Below, one piece after another: positions 16,580 to 26,800 of a DNA stretch of 64,000 nucleotides. The notes beneath the pieces are model-generated. The model had not been told where the DNA came from. It made no database searches and saw only the letters and a list, made by a program, of their open reading frames with translations. The stretch's first letter is position 1, and every line of letters begins with the position of its first letter. Made by a program: the position numbers and the translations under genes. The DNA comes from Methanomethylovorans hollandica DSM 15978 (GTDB lineage: Archaea > Halobacteriota > Methanosarcinia > Methanosarcinales > Methanosarcinaceae), in assembly GCF_000328665.1 (NCBI RefSeq), contig NC_019977.1:1728011-1792010 (forward strand), read 5' to 3'.

Positions 16580-17209
16580 TCACCACACTTTAAGGTCAAT
16601 GGCCTCTATGCGAAGCCTGCGACCCTCTACAGATACCACGATGCCGGAATGCACCTTCTGCATCATACAGTGTTCCGGCAGAAACTTAACTGTCTGGCAC
16701 ATCGAAGGGACCTTGCCTTTTATAACAATGCCTTCAAAAGCGAGGATCATGCATAGACCTGCATCCTTAAAAGAAAAATCGTTCTTTCCAAGCCTGTGCA
16801 AAGGTCCTACTATGTGCACAGTGAATATACCCGGGGATCTGTCTATCACTTTAGCAAAGTGAGTGACCGGACAGCCTAATGGCCTATAGCGTAATATATC
16901 CCCGATCTCTATCTCAAGAGATCCATCCAGGGGATGAATATCCTCCCTGCAGGAGCATTCGCTGTGGAGCGGACCAAGTGAAAAATCAGCTCTAAGGCCA
17001 TCAATGATGCCAGTTACTTTATCTTCGTTCTTTTCCTGACCTACAAGCCCCTTTAACTGCTCCAGGTTTGTTCTGAACATCTCTCTTTCAAGGAAAGGGC
17101 ACCGCATCAGGCTTGATTCATCTGTGATCTGTGCTGCAAAATCCCTGCATTGCTTAAAACCACAGCTTCCACAATTATATCCGGGCAGGAGCGACAGTAT
17201 CTTGTTCAC
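16580..17209 (-). CDS. Fe-S protein of the coenzyme M operon (function unknown)
   Basis: Begins with an Fe-S binding segment: GYNCGSCGFKQC with Cys13, Cys16, Cys21 and Cys37, the C-x2-C-x4-C-x15-C spacing of the Fes/PF04060-type 4Fe-4S domain found in acetyl-CoA decarbonylase subunits and Rnf-type proteins. Further cysteines (SECSCRED near 84-86, LGCPVTHF, MCQTVKFLPEHCMMQ) might bind a second cofactor. The rest has no family I can name. Length 209. It sits 3 nt downstream of the GTPase gene and directly upstream of comDE, so a role in coenzyme M synthesis, possibly in sulfur transfer or reduction, is inferred. Confidence 0.7.
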   Translation of the reverse strand: MNKILSLLPGYNCGSCGFKQCRDFAAQITDESSLMRCPFLEREMFRTNLEQLKGLVGQEKNEDKVTGIIDGLRADFSLGPLHSECSCREDIHPLDGSLEIEIGDILRYRPLGCPVTHFAKVIDRSPGIFTVHIVGPLHRLGKNDFSFKDAGLCMILAFEGIVIKGKVPSMCQTVKFLPEHCMMQKVHSGIVVSVEGRRLRIEAIDLKVW

Positions 17210-17212
17210 CGT

Positions 17213-17911
17213 TCACTCTCCCCTGTATTCCATACAACCGTCAAGGCTGCGCAAAACTCCCATGTGGTGTTTGCGTGCCACTCTCATCTCACCGGTACAC
17301 AAAGAACAAATTGCAAGAGGAGGATTATATCGTAATTTCATCCCGGTCCCTGTATCAGGGGAAGCACGTATCAGCTCAGCAAGCTCAAAAGAGCCTTTCC
17401 CTGTAAGTCCGTTAGCTTCCACAATACTGCATCCGGGATTCACATCCAGGACCCTTTCCCTGAACACTTCCCGCTCTGCCTGGGAAACCACATCTCCTTT
17501 TGTCATGACCACCACGTCTGCGGTTGTGAGGAGCGGGCCGACCTTAAGGGGAGTGTTAGGACCGGTAGTCACATCGATGACACAAACAGCAAGGCAATCA
17601 TCAGGATAGGGAGCACATCGCAGGCAAAGGCCCGCAGTTTCGTTTAGGAGCATGTCAGAACCCTTGGATGCTGCCCATCTCAGCATTTCTTCGGTGTTGT
17701 AGATCGTAAAATGGTCAGGACACATATCCTTGGCAAGTCCCACCTGCACAGGTATCCCAAGCTTCTGGAACCTCTGGTCATCATCTGTCCACAGACAGTC
17801 GATCTTGACCACTGCCGGGGAATTTCTCAGGGATACAAGAGCTTTGATCGTGTGAAGCAATACAGAAGTTTTTCCTGACCCGGGAGTGCCTGCAATTACA
17901 ACAAGTTTCAT
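17213..17911 (-). CDS. HypB/CobW-like G3E GTPase of the coenzyme M operon
   Basis: P-loop NTPase with Walker A AGTPGSGKTS (residues 7-16), a LLNETAGLCLRCAPYPDD switch segment with CxxC, VIDVTT, and MTKGD in the place of the guanine-specifying NKxD. This suggests a G3E-type GTPase like HypB, UreG or CobW, which insert or deliver metals. The C-terminal CSLCTGE adds another CxxC. Length 232. Its start overlaps the ABC ATPase stop by 4 nt. Inference: a maturation or delivery GTPase for a metal or Fe-S enzyme of this operon; substrate unknown. Confidence 0.72.
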   Translation of the reverse strand: MKLVVIAGTPGSGKTSVLLHTIKALVSLRNSPAVVKIDCLWTDDDQRFQKLGIPVQVGLAKDMCPDHFTIYNTEEMLRWAASKGSDMLLNETAGLCLRCAPYPDDCLAVCVIDVTTGPNTPLKVGPLLTTADVVVMTKGDVVSQAEREVFRERVLDVNPGCSIVEANGLTGKGSFELAELIRASPDTGTGMKLRYNPPLAICSLCTGEMRVARKHHMGVLRSLDGCMEYRGE

Positions 17912-18672
17912 ACCGTACCCTCAACAATGTCTCCCCTGCGGATGGTTTCTCTGAGAGAGAGCAGCCAGTTATCCACTTCAGCTATCTTGCAACAAACATG
18001 TTGTTCCCGTGAGCTTGTAGTAATAACATCCACCATGCCGCCATTTTTCATCACTATCCTGCGGGTGGCCATGAGTGCCAGTACAGGATCGTGGGTCACA
18101 ACTATCACTATCTTGCCCTCACATGCAAGCAGTTCCAAAGCTTCCTGTTTTCTGATCCCTGCATTTTCTATCTCATCGATGAGCACCACAGGAGAATCAC
18201 TGATAACAGCAATGTCAGCTGTCATGAGAGAACGGGACTGGCCGCCGCTAAGTGCAGTAAGATGGTGATGTAGGGCTATGGGTTCCCCGGTAAGAGTATT
18301 GGCAAGTTCCAAAACACGGTGCACAAGTCCTGGTCCCTTCCCTCTGCTTCTTGCATGCATTATAAGGAAATCCTCTACTGTCATATCAGCCAGAAAGTGC
18401 ATTTTCTGCGAGAGTTGAGCCACCAGTTTAAGCCGTGGGTCCACTCTGATCGAAGTGTCCGGTACTTCGCCATTAATAAGTATATGCCTGCCTGAAGAAG
18501 TATCTCCCCGGGCAAGCTGTTCAATATCATCGATAAGAGTGCTTTTTCCCGAACCAGTGGGACCCACTATGCCGATTATCTCACCTTTGTTAACTTCTAT
18601 TCTGTCAATAGACTCCGTAATTCCGTCCTTGTTGACGCCACCCAGAATAGTCAGTGTTATTACATCCCTCAT
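17908..18672 (-). CDS. Soluble ABC-type ATPase of the coenzyme M operon
   Basis: A single ATP-binding-cassette domain: Walker A GPTGSGKST near residue 38, signature ALSGGQSRSLM near 148, Walker B SPVVLIDEIENAG, and the H-loop VVTHDP. There is no transmembrane segment and no permease gene nearby, so it is probably not a transporter; stand-alone ABC ATPases in methanogens include the McrA-activating protein AtwA. Length 254. It lies 4 nt downstream of cysteate synthase and overlaps the GTPase gene. Function unassigned. Confidence 0.75.
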   Translation of the reverse strand: MRDVITLTILGGVNKDGITESIDRIEVNKGEIIGIVGPTGSGKSTLIDDIEQLARGDTSSGRHILINGEVPDTSIRVDPRLKLVAQLSQKMHFLADMTVEDFLIMHARSRGKGPGLVHRVLELANTLTGEPIALHHHLTALSGGQSRSLMTADIAVISDSPVVLIDEIENAGIRKQEALELLACEGKIVIVVTHDPVLALMATRRIVMKNGGMVDVITTSSREQHVCCKIAEVDNWLLSLRETIRRGDIVEGTV

Positions 18673-18676
18673 ATTC

Positions 18677-19939
18677 CTACCTCTTAAACTTCTCAGAAAC
18701 TTTTCCTACTATCTTCAACTCTGCTTCCGGGTCATGGGCCGAGACCCTCATGTCAGGAACAAGGTTATACAAATTATAGTCCCTGTGCAGTCTTTCCATC
18801 CCCCCGCCTGTTATATTAAGCACTATACTGTCATTGCGATCTATGAACTTCTTTTCCACAGCTCGCATAAGAGCGGCAACTGCAACTGCAGCAGCCGGAT
18901 TAATGTCAATGCCTTCAAGTTCTTCGAACAACTGTCGTGCATTTGCTGCAGCAGCATTATCGATGCCATACATCCTGCCTCCTGTGGCTTGTAGGGCATC
19001 CCTCACACCTCCAACAACAGAATACGGAGGTTTCCTGTTGAATAGGACATCAGCGTACATATCCTTCGGACATTTCCTATCCACTATACTTTGATCTGCA
19101 ACGTTATTTGCCCACAAACTGATAAGGGGGGCACATGGCAAATTCTGTGCCAGGTGTAGTTGTGGCAATACATTCCCAAAACGTCCGTCCTGGATAAGCC
19201 TCAGGGATGCTTCCCAGGAGGAAATGCCACCAGTCCCGCTCCCCACAGCCTGAAAATAATGCATGGGCAATTTTCCTATAGTAAGTACTGCATCCAGCAT
19301 CACTGTACCCATGCCATCCCTGCGTGCAACGTTCTTTGCTCCCCCTTCACTAACAAACATCTCTCTTGATGCCACTTTGTTGGCAAGTTCGATGGCATTG
19401 TAATAATCTCCCTCTACAGTTACCAGGCATATTGAAGATGTATCTTCATGCAAGGTCCAGAGACGATGAACACTGTTCTGCGGGACTACAAGCAACAACG
19501 GCTGTCTTGTAATACTGCATACGTGTGCAAAAGCACGGGCAGTGTTCCCTGCTGAAGCGACGGCCATGATCCTTCTATCCTGTCTTTCCAGCAATCTCTG
19601 CATTGTAGGGAAGGCTTCCAGGTCTTTGAAAGTACAGGTCATCATGGAAGCATTCTTCTCTGGCCAATATCCGTTAAAAGCTATATACAGGTCAGAAAGA
19701 CCAAGTTCTCTGGCAAAAGCTTCACTTTTATATGTCACCGTCTTGCCGGTACCTTCACCGATAATACCGTCCACTGGAAGCCAATCATAGAATTCCCAGA
19801 TCCCAGGTATGTTCCTGGGTATCAGCTGTGATGCCCCATAAAAAGTGCGTAAAAGTGCATCATGTCCTTTACTGCATATCAAAGACATTGGATCTTGCAT
19901 CTCTCCGCATGTTGGACATCTTACAGAATACTTATGCAT
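18677..19939 (-). CDS. Cysteate synthase (PLP-dependent)
   Basis: Threonine-synthase-like enzyme that replaces the phosphate of O-phospho-L-serine with sulfite to form L-cysteate, the first committed step to coenzyme M in Methanosarcinales and Methanomicrobiales. Seen: an N-terminal zinc-ribbon-like CPTCGEMQDPMSLIC, the PLP-lysine block CTFKDLEAFP where threonine synthase has SFKDR, VASAGNTARAF as the phosphate/substrate loop, and GSGTGG followed by SSWEA. At 420 residues it agrees with the family. The call over true threonine synthase rests on the altered PLP block and on the comDE operon. First gene of the operon; a TATA-like element (19958-19972) and a 17-nt inverted repeat lie upstream. 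Confidence 0.88.
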   Translation of the reverse strand: MHKYSVRCPTCGEMQDPMSLICSKGHDALLRTFYGASQLIPRNIPGIWEFYDWLPVDGIIGEGTGKTVTYKSEAFARELGLSDLYIAFNGYWPEKNASMMTCTFKDLEAFPTMQRLLERQDRRIMAVASAGNTARAFAHVCSITRQPLLLVVPQNSVHRLWTLHEDTSSICLVTVEGDYYNAIELANKVASREMFVSEGGAKNVARRDGMGTVMLDAVLTIGKLPMHYFQAVGSGTGGISSWEASLRLIQDGRFGNVLPQLHLAQNLPCAPLISLWANNVADQSIVDRKCPKDMYADVLFNRKPPYSVVGGVRDALQATGGRMYGIDNAAAANARQLFEELEGIDINPAAAVAVAALMRAVEKKFIDRNDSIVLNITGGGMERLHRDYNLYNLVPDMRVSAHDPEAELKIVGKVSEKFKR

Positions 19940-19991
19940 AAGGCCAACTTGGTAATGCCTGATAAATATGTTTCCTTGGATGGAAGTATAT

Positions 19992-20008
19992 TTGCCTTAC
20001 TGAGGCAA
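19992..20008. promoter_or_regulatory. Inverted repeat upstream of the coenzyme M operon TATA box
   Basis: TTGCCT-TACTG-AGGCAA is a perfect 6-bp dyad with a 5-nt spacer, about 20-30 nt upstream of the TATA-like element at 19958-19972 (minus strand). Candidate operator for the operon's regulator; no protein is assigned. Confidence 0.4.
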
Positions 20009-20070
20009 TTAATGACCAATCAATGTCCTGAGTAGGATATTATTGTTAGAATCAAGGATCCACAATAAGC

Positions 20071-21399
20071 TTAGCAGAGGCTAAGGATTCTGGCACGTAA
20101 ATATTTTACAGTATTCTCATGATCTGTCATGAGCGGATATGGATTCCATGTATGCAGGAATGTTGCACAGAGCTGCATACAACTATCATCGAATCCTTTT
20201 TGGTCTTTTCCTTCTAATGCTATTGAAAGGATATTATGGTAAAGTTTGAAATCGTCTTTATCTGCCACAGCAGAGTGCATTTCAGCAAGAGCATTGCTAT
20301 CATAGATGTGAGAATTGAAACTTTCGGATAAATAGGCCAGTGACTCATCCAGTATGCTGAAAAGACTGAAGTATTTGTTAAGAACAAAAAGGTTCTCTTG
20401 CATCTGAGACATCTCTGGAAGAACAAGGAGCAATGCCTGAAGAGCATCCATGACTGCATCCCTTATGGCTGCTTCAAGCTCATGGTCTTTTCCCAAAAAG
20501 AAAAGAGACCTATCATCTTCAGTAAGAGGAAAAAGCACTACATCAATGAGTTCCAGATATAAAGATGCCAGTTCCTCAGGCTGCATGTAATTGCCCTGCA
20601 GGAAATACCAGTTCCTTATCACAGGTAAGAAGTATTTCTCATGGTTGAGGAAATGTGTGAACTCATGCTGTGCATAAGAACAGAGATCATCCCAGCTATC
20701 CTTTCCCATAAGTACAAGTCGAATACTCTTATGTGAATCATAATATAGTCCATCAGCAGGATACAGCTTGTCAAAGTCCTCATCTATCTGTTGTAACCTG
20801 AAGGAATCGAATCTTTGAAGTCCTTCAAGTAATCCTATCTCGTCCTTCGTACATTTGCCAGCCAGTTTCTTTAGAATAAGATTTCCCATTAGAAGTGGCT
20901 TCAGTTCCCCAATACAGGAAATATCCCGTTGCAACTGAAGAAGTTTTTCTTTGTATACCACATGCTCATCCTCTGCAAGCCTCTGTACTTCAAGCCGGAC
21001 CTGCAGCAGAAAATCTTCATGGGTCCATCGTCGATATTGTGCTAAAAGGTCCGATATCATTTCATCCAGAAGCATAGTAACCTCTGAGTTAGCAATATCG
21101 AAGGTTGCAGCCCGTATAATTAATATAGGTCGCATCTTTGCGTCTTGAAGCTGCAACTGCTTCCTGAAATCCAGTTCATTTCTCTGTAAGAGCATATATT
21201 CGCGATATTCATGAGCGTAATATGTGAAGGGTGTAGCATTACTAAAAAAAGTAGCTGTTCTGTTAAGTGCCAAAACTATTGTGTTAATAGAGCGCCGACA
21301 TAAAGAAACCGTCTTCCGCCGTGCATCAGCTTTGGGAACATGAGCCTTTTTGCTGCCCATCCCAAAGAGCCTCTGCAGCATATGCACCCTGATTATCAC
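20071..21399 (-). CDS. Uncharacterised protein with a zincin HEFTH motif
   Basis: 442-residue cytoplasmic protein with no family I recognise. Near residue 246 it has AQHEFTHFLNHEKYF, an HExxH zinc-peptidase motif, and PEELASLYLELID about 25 residues later could provide the glutamate of a gluzincin. The N-terminal third is rich in charged helix (residues 90-170). There is no signal peptide or transmembrane segment. Met7 and Met14 are alternative starts. A TPR-protein gene lies upstream on the same strand, 59 nt away. Inference: a cytoplasmic metallopeptidase; substrate unknown. Confidence 0.6.
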   Translation of the reverse strand: MIIRVHMLQRLFGMGSKKAHVPKADARRKTVSLCRRSINTIVLALNRTATFFSNATPFTYYAHEYREYMLLQRNELDFRKQLQLQDAKMRPILIIRAATFDIANSEVTMLLDEMISDLLAQYRRWTHEDFLLQVRLEVQRLAEDEHVVYKEKLLQLQRDISCIGELKPLLMGNLILKKLAGKCTKDEIGLLEGLQRFDSFRLQQIDEDFDKLYPADGLYYDSHKSIRLVLMGKDSWDDLCSYAQHEFTHFLNHEKYFLPVIRNWYFLQGNYMQPEELASLYLELIDVVLFPLTEDDRSLFFLGKDHELEAAIRDAVMDALQALLLVLPEMSQMQENLFVLNKYFSLFSILDESLAYLSESFNSHIYDSNALAEMHSAVADKDDFKLYHNILSIALEGKDQKGFDDSCMQLCATFLHTWNPYPLMTDHENTVKYLRARILSLC

Positions 21400-21458
21400 C
21401 TTCCATGCTGAAATTATTGATCAGAAACAGATGATCAGCAGTGAATCAAATATAAGCC

Positions 21459-22181
21459 TCAATTCTTAGTTTTCTTTTTTTCCAGTGTTTTGTTGAATGT
21501 TTCCCTGCCGGAGAGCTCTCCCATCGTGTAGAACGTCTGCACCTCGGCTCCGAAATTACCGATGATATCCTCCATACGCCTGAAACTCTCTTTAATCTTT
21601 TCCGCAGTCATACCATGGTCAACAGATGTATCTGTTTCAAAAAATGCGGCTACTATACCATCTATCATACCCTTCGGATGCCATTCATGCGGAGCTTTGG
21701 GAAGCGTGGCCGTAGATTGCTGATACAGAGCAAGTGCATCATTTAACAGGCCTTCTCCAAAAAGGCACAGGAGCATTCCTGATATTGCCTGCAGGTCCGA
21801 TGGGTTGTCTTCCCGCAGTTTGCGGTAGATCACAGCGGCATCTGCAAAGCTTCCATTTATGGCAAGTATCATTGCCTTGGCATGCAGTGCCTGAAGATCG
21901 GCTGGTGAGAGCTTCAGAACCTTATCCAGATATTGGAGCGCTTCCTTATATCTTCCCACAAGCTCCATGATCATGCCCATTTGCATTGATCTTATCTTTT
22001 CATCACTGATCTGCAACAGTACAGCTTCAGCAAAACCTATGCCCCTTTCAGTGAACCCCGTTTGATGGTACGCAATCACCACGCGCACCATTCCCTCAAG
22101 GGAGGGAACTTGCCTGAATTTTTCCTTCAGGCTTTCAATATTATCAGCAATACTCTGCTTTTGATCCATAATATCCACCAT
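21459..22181 (-). CDS. Tetratricopeptide-repeat protein
   Basis: 240-residue soluble helical-repeat protein. TPR-like units are visible: AEAVLLQISDEKIRSMQMGMI, YKEALQYLDKVLKLSPADLQAL, FADAAVIYRKLREDNPSDLQA and LNDALALYQQS, with the A-x-x-x-Y/F pattern and a closing proline. It is likely a scaffold for protein-protein contacts. It ends in a lysine-rich tail. Cotranscription with the downstream zincin gene is possible. An ATG at 22169 (Met5) is an alternative start. Confidence 0.8.
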   Translation of the reverse strand: MVDIMDQKQSIADNIESLKEKFRQVPSLEGMVRVVIAYHQTGFTERGIGFAEAVLLQISDEKIRSMQMGMIMELVGRYKEALQYLDKVLKLSPADLQALHAKAMILAINGSFADAAVIYRKLREDNPSDLQAISGMLLCLFGEGLLNDALALYQQSTATLPKAPHEWHPKGMIDGIVAAFFETDTSVDHGMTAEKIKESFRRMEDIIGNFGAEVQTFYTMGELSGRETFNKTLEKKKTKN

Positions 22182-22214
22182 TGATACATGTGCATGATAG
22201 AAACTAAAACCTTT

Positions 22215-22868
22215 CTAATTACCTGAAAGGATCAGCTTTTTAAAATATTCGTACAAAGCAGGATGGTCATGTAACACAAGGTCAGCCAGGCTCAATCTTG
22301 AAGGAGGCACATATGTAGGTAGGCCCACACAGAAAAGTCCTGCCTTTTTGGCAGATTCCACACCCATAGGTGCGTTTTCCACTACTATACATTCGTCTTT
22401 CCTTACGCCAAGCAATTCCACTGCTTTAAGATAGGGGTCAGGATATGGTTTGCCATAATGGACGTCTTCACCACATACAAAGGTATCGAAAACATCCGGG
22501 AAGAAGTCTTCCATGATGGAGTTGACCGTATATCTATCGGAACCTGTAACCACAGCAAGGGAATAATGCCGTTTGAGATCGCTGAGACACTCGGCTATAC
22601 CTGCAAAAGGTGTGATACTTGCATTTGCACTGAAGAATTCCACTTTCTTGCGCTTGATCTCTTCATATAAATGGGGCTCTACCTGCCTGCCGGCTTTTTC
22701 GAATAGCCACTGTATACCCAGTATGTGGTTCGCACCTTCTATCTCATAGATATCTTCCCTGGATACATCGGCACCCACTTCTTTTGAAACCGCTATCCAG
22801 GCATCAGCATGGGAAGGCATGGAGTCCACCAGCACCCCATCCATATCAAAAATGATGGATCTGAGCAT
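22215..22868 (-). CDS. HAD-superfamily phosphatase, beta-phosphoglucomutase-like
   Basis: Subfamily IA HAD hydrolase. Motif I is IFDMDGVLVDS at the N-terminus, motif II VVTGSDR, motif III/IV GKPYPDPYLKA and VVENAPMGVESAKKAGL. The helical cap follows motif I (SHADAWIAVSKEVG). The frame is open from 22943, but family members begin just before motif I, so Met at 22868 is chosen (217 residues). Substrate (a sugar phosphate or phosphoglycolate) cannot be decided by sequence. Confidence 0.85.
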   Translation of the reverse strand: MLRSIIFDMDGVLVDSMPSHADAWIAVSKEVGADVSREDIYEIEGANHILGIQWLFEKAGRQVEPHLYEEIKRKKVEFFSANASITPFAGIAECLSDLKRHYSLAVVTGSDRYTVNSIMEDFFPDVFDTFVCGEDVHYGKPYPDPYLKAVELLGVRKDECIVVENAPMGVESAKKAGLFCVGLPTYVPPSRLSLADLVLHDHPALYEYFKKLILSGN

Positions 22869-23027
22869 GTTGACAGAACCTGCTTCAACACGGATAAAAC
22901 TTGTGTACGGACTTAGAGGATCTCCAAAAGCACGCGTATCCAATATTCCATTTATCGATACCAGTAATTATAAACCATAATCCTACATTAATTAGTACAA
23001 CAACGAATCAAATATGGGTTTGGTGCT

Positions 23028-23858
23028 ATGCTTAAAAAATGCAGTCTGTCAGAGGAATTACCTGTTGAAGAGTATCTTATTGAGAAGGAGCCATATTATG
23101 TGCCTGTGGGAAATGAAATAGAGATCTTCATGTCAGCCTACCGGAATAAGTTGCCAGTTAACCTTAAAGGTCCTACTGGTTCAGGAAAAACCCGTTTTAT
23201 GGAATTCATGGCCTACAAACTAAAGCGTCCCCTGGTAACCGTAGCCTGTCATGAAGATTTGACAGCTACTGATCTTGTGGGAAGGTTCCTGATAAAAGGC
23301 GATTCCGTTGAGTGGAGCGATGGCCCTCTTACAAAAGCTGTCAGACATGGTGCCATCTGTTATCTTGACGAGGTCGTGGAAGCCCGTAAGGATACGATAG
23401 TTGTTATCCACCCTCTTACTGATGACCGCCGTATCATGCCCATAGATAAACTGGGTGTGATCCTCAAAGCTCCTTCTGAATTCATGTTAAGTATCTCCTA
23501 TAATCCGGGTTATCAGAGCGTTGTAAAAGATCTCAAGCAAAGCACACGTCAAAGGTTCGTGGCTATAGATTTCGATTATCCCCCTGCAGAGCTTGAAATG
23601 AAGATAGTTGCCCATGAAAGCGGAGTCAATGAGGAAATGGCTCGCTATCTTGTAGATATCGGTCACAGGATCAGGAACTTCAAACAACACGGCCTAGAAG
23701 AAGGTGTAAGCACCCGGCTACTCATCTATGCCGGGAAACTCATAAAAGATGGCATAGATCCAAAAGAAGCATGTCGTATAGCTATGGTTAGACCTATCAC
23801 TGATAACACCGACCTGCAAAAGAGCATTGATGAGATAATCTCCACCATCATGGAGTGA
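23028..23858 (+). CDS. MoxR-type AAA+ ATPase (CbbQ/NorQ-like)
   Basis: AAA+ chaperone-type ATPase. Walker A is [14 protein letters not shown] near residue 46, Walker [16 protein letters not shown], sensor 1 SISYNP, and [17 protein letters not shown] is the arginine-finger region. At 276 residues it is the size of CbbQ/NorQ/GpvN proteins. Ten nt downstream lies a large VWA protein, the usual partner; such pairs remodel or insert metal cofactors into a client enzyme. No nitric oxide reductase or RuBisCO gene is nearby, so the client is unknown. Confidence 0.9.
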   Translation: MLKKCSLSEELPVEEYLIEKEPYYVPVGNEIEIFMSAYRNKLPVNLKGPTGSGKTRFMEFMAYKLKRPLVTVACHEDLTATDLVGRFLIKGDSVEWSDGPLTKAVRHGAICYLDEVVEARKDTIVVIHPLTDDRRIMPIDKLGVILKAPSEFMLSISYNPGYQSVVKDLKQSTRQRFVAIDFDYPPAELEMKIVAHESGVNEEMARYLVDIGHRIRNFKQHGLEEGVSTRLLIYAGKLIKDGIDPKEACRIAMVRPITDNTDLQKSIDEIISTIME

Positions 23859-23867
23859 GGGAGAGAA

Positions 23868-26800
23868 ATGCCAGAAGCAGGCGGAAAAACTCTTTCCCCG
23901 GAAGAACTTACTGATATTGTCAGATCATATTTCCCTAATCTAGACTCAGATGATTTTTCCTCTGTAGTGGAGCCTTTAAAGAAGATCTCTGTCCAGGATC
24001 TGAAGTTCATATTGAACTGTGGGAAATTTACATTCGTTAAAGGCCGCAGAGTTATTAGATCTTATCTGAAGGCAGCACCTCAGGTGTACCGTTTGCTTCC
24101 TCAAGATGGCTTTAGAAACTGGATCCTGCTCGCACAAAAAGCATCATTTTTGAGTATTTCGTGTATCGAAGGTTTCTTTGATGCGTCGGGTATGATCACT
24201 GAAAAGGGTGGTCTGCCTCTTTTGCACCGGTGGACAGAACTGGGAATCTCCATAGCAGGTCGGGACAAAGGGCTTGCTATATCGTATTTTACCAATACTG
24301 CCAAAGTTGTGTCATCCAGACCTTTTGAACATTTTGAAGAACTGGTATCTATTGGAAGCAATTTCTCAGATTCCAATATAAGAGTATCTGAGGCATATTT
24401 CAAACATCTGGCCGACCTTTTATCTCTGATGTCCACTGATGAATTTCATAAATTTGTGGATATAATTGAAAATATCAGAGAAAAGGACTGGAGGACCGTA
24501 ATAGAGATAATGAACAGTTCCAGAGAAACATTCAGCCCCATTGAACCGCATCGAAGGTATTTGATACTCAATGCACTCAATTCCATTCTCAGGTTCGGTG
24601 CACCCCTGATCCCTGCACTGTTCAACCGCTCACCTCGTACTATGGCCAACCTGGATGACAAAGACTTCAAAAAATGGTTCTCTGCGGCAGAGAAAATAGC
24701 TGAGCTCAATACTGATATGGCTACATCCTTTGTGAATAGGAGTCCGAACATCCTTGGTTTTACAGATGTTGACGAAGTAAAGGAGTGGACAGATAGAAGC
24801 ATAGTTCTTTTATCCAGGGACAGGCAGGCTGCAAAGGCATTCATGGAATATAGTTTCAAGGGTCTTGAAAAACATATGAAAAACACAGACCACGAAAAAA
24901 GAGCATTTATATTAGATGTGGGTGCTGAGCTTGCTCTGGTGAATCCGGAATGTGTAGAAAATTTCTTCAAATATGCTCCGGAAGTGCTGCATCTCTTTAC
25001 TCATCAGAATTTCAGGGAATGGCTGACCATTGGAAAAGCGATAGCAAAGCAAAGTTCCAATCTTGGTGCAGGTTATTGCAGACATTCAACGCTTGCTTTT
25101 AAAATGATTCCTCCTGCTTACCATGGAGAAATATTTTCCACAGCCCGCATATTGCTGGAAGTAGATTGGCTGCTTGCAGGAATTTTCTTTGAAAGTCTTC
25201 CGGAAGTAGTGGAAAAGATAGACCCTGCACAGATCAGAAAATGGGCAGGTATCGGCCTGAAGGTACACGAAAAAGATAAAAAGATAGCAGTTGATTACTT
25301 TGCTTTCTCTCCGCCCCTGCTGGCAGATCTGGACGTAAGGGAACTTGAAGAGTGGGCACTCAAAGGTATCAGTGTTTTTGAAGAAAGTCCCATAAAGGGC
25401 AGGCCTTATTTTTCCCTTAAGTCAAAAAGTTCGACGGATACCATCGAAGATCTTAAAGGCGGTATAGCCCTGAAAAAGGTGGTGAATATACTCAAGTACT
25501 ATGCAATTGGCCTTTCAGGTGTAGACTTCAGCATCCGGTCAAAGCATGTCCTGCCGTTGGCAGAAGGTCTTGATTTCATGAATCCCATAATTGCAGGTAA
25601 TGTCATCTATCTGGAACCCAAGATCAAGAAATATAGTGATGTTGAGGATAATTTCAATATATATAAGCTAAGCGTGATGCATGAAGTGGGACATGTGCAA
25701 TTCAGCACCACTGAAGTATCTGTTGAAAAAGCATATTCTATACTGAAAAAAATGGGATTTGAGTTTAGCAGCGCTGTGGAAACAGTGAGCATAACCAGTC
25801 TTTTTTCTGCATTTCAAGATCATCTTCTGGCCATTGATCTTATGGGTATCATAGAGGATGCAAGAATAGAATATATGATATTTACTTCCTACAGAGGACT
25901 GCGGGAGAATTTCAGACATATCAGAACTCAGCTTTTACAGGCAAGACCTATCCCGGAAACTGAGATGGAGAGGTTTATGGAAGCGCTGATGTGGCTTTCC
26001 ACCGGAAATGAACCGTCCTTCCGGATGGAAGAAAAGATGAGGCAAGGTATAAACATTTGCAGAGATCTGCTCCATAAAGTACTTCATCCGGATTCCTCTA
26101 CTCTGGATTCCATGGAAGCAGTATTTGAGATCTATACTTTGCTCAAGGAGCTTTATGGTCCTCTGACTGATCTGCAATACACACCAATTAAAAATCTTGA
26201 GTACAGGGGTGTGGGCATTTCTGCTTTGACCGAGGACGAGCCTGCTTCTGCTGACCCGTACGAGCACATGCTTGCAAGGTTCGTGCCCCAATGTGAGGAA
26301 AGCAGGGAAGAGGAGAAAAAAGAAGAAAAACCGGATGAGATGTTCCAGGAACAAAACTATGCTATTCCAAATGACTGGAGTTTGCGCGGGAGCTTCATAT
26401 ACGATGAGTGGGACACTGTGATCAATGACTACAAGTCCGGCTGGTGTGTGGTAAAAGAAATAGAGCCTTCTGGTGACTCGGGAGAATATTTTGAAGATGC
26501 TATAAAACGCTATGGAAATGAGATAGCACTTATCCGGCGTATATTCAGCACAATGAAACCTGAGTCTTTCCACAAGTTAAAAGGGCAGACAGATGGCACG
26601 GAGATAGATATAGATGCGCTCATAGAAGCCCTCATGGAGAAAAGATGCGGTGCGGATCTGGATGATCGTTTTTATCTGAGATGGGATAAAAGAGAAAGAG
26701 ATGTGGCTACTCTTTTCCTTGTAGATGTAAGTGCCTCCACCTCCAAAAAACTGGACATAGGAGGTCAGAGTATAATAGATGTGGAAAAAGATTCTGTGAT

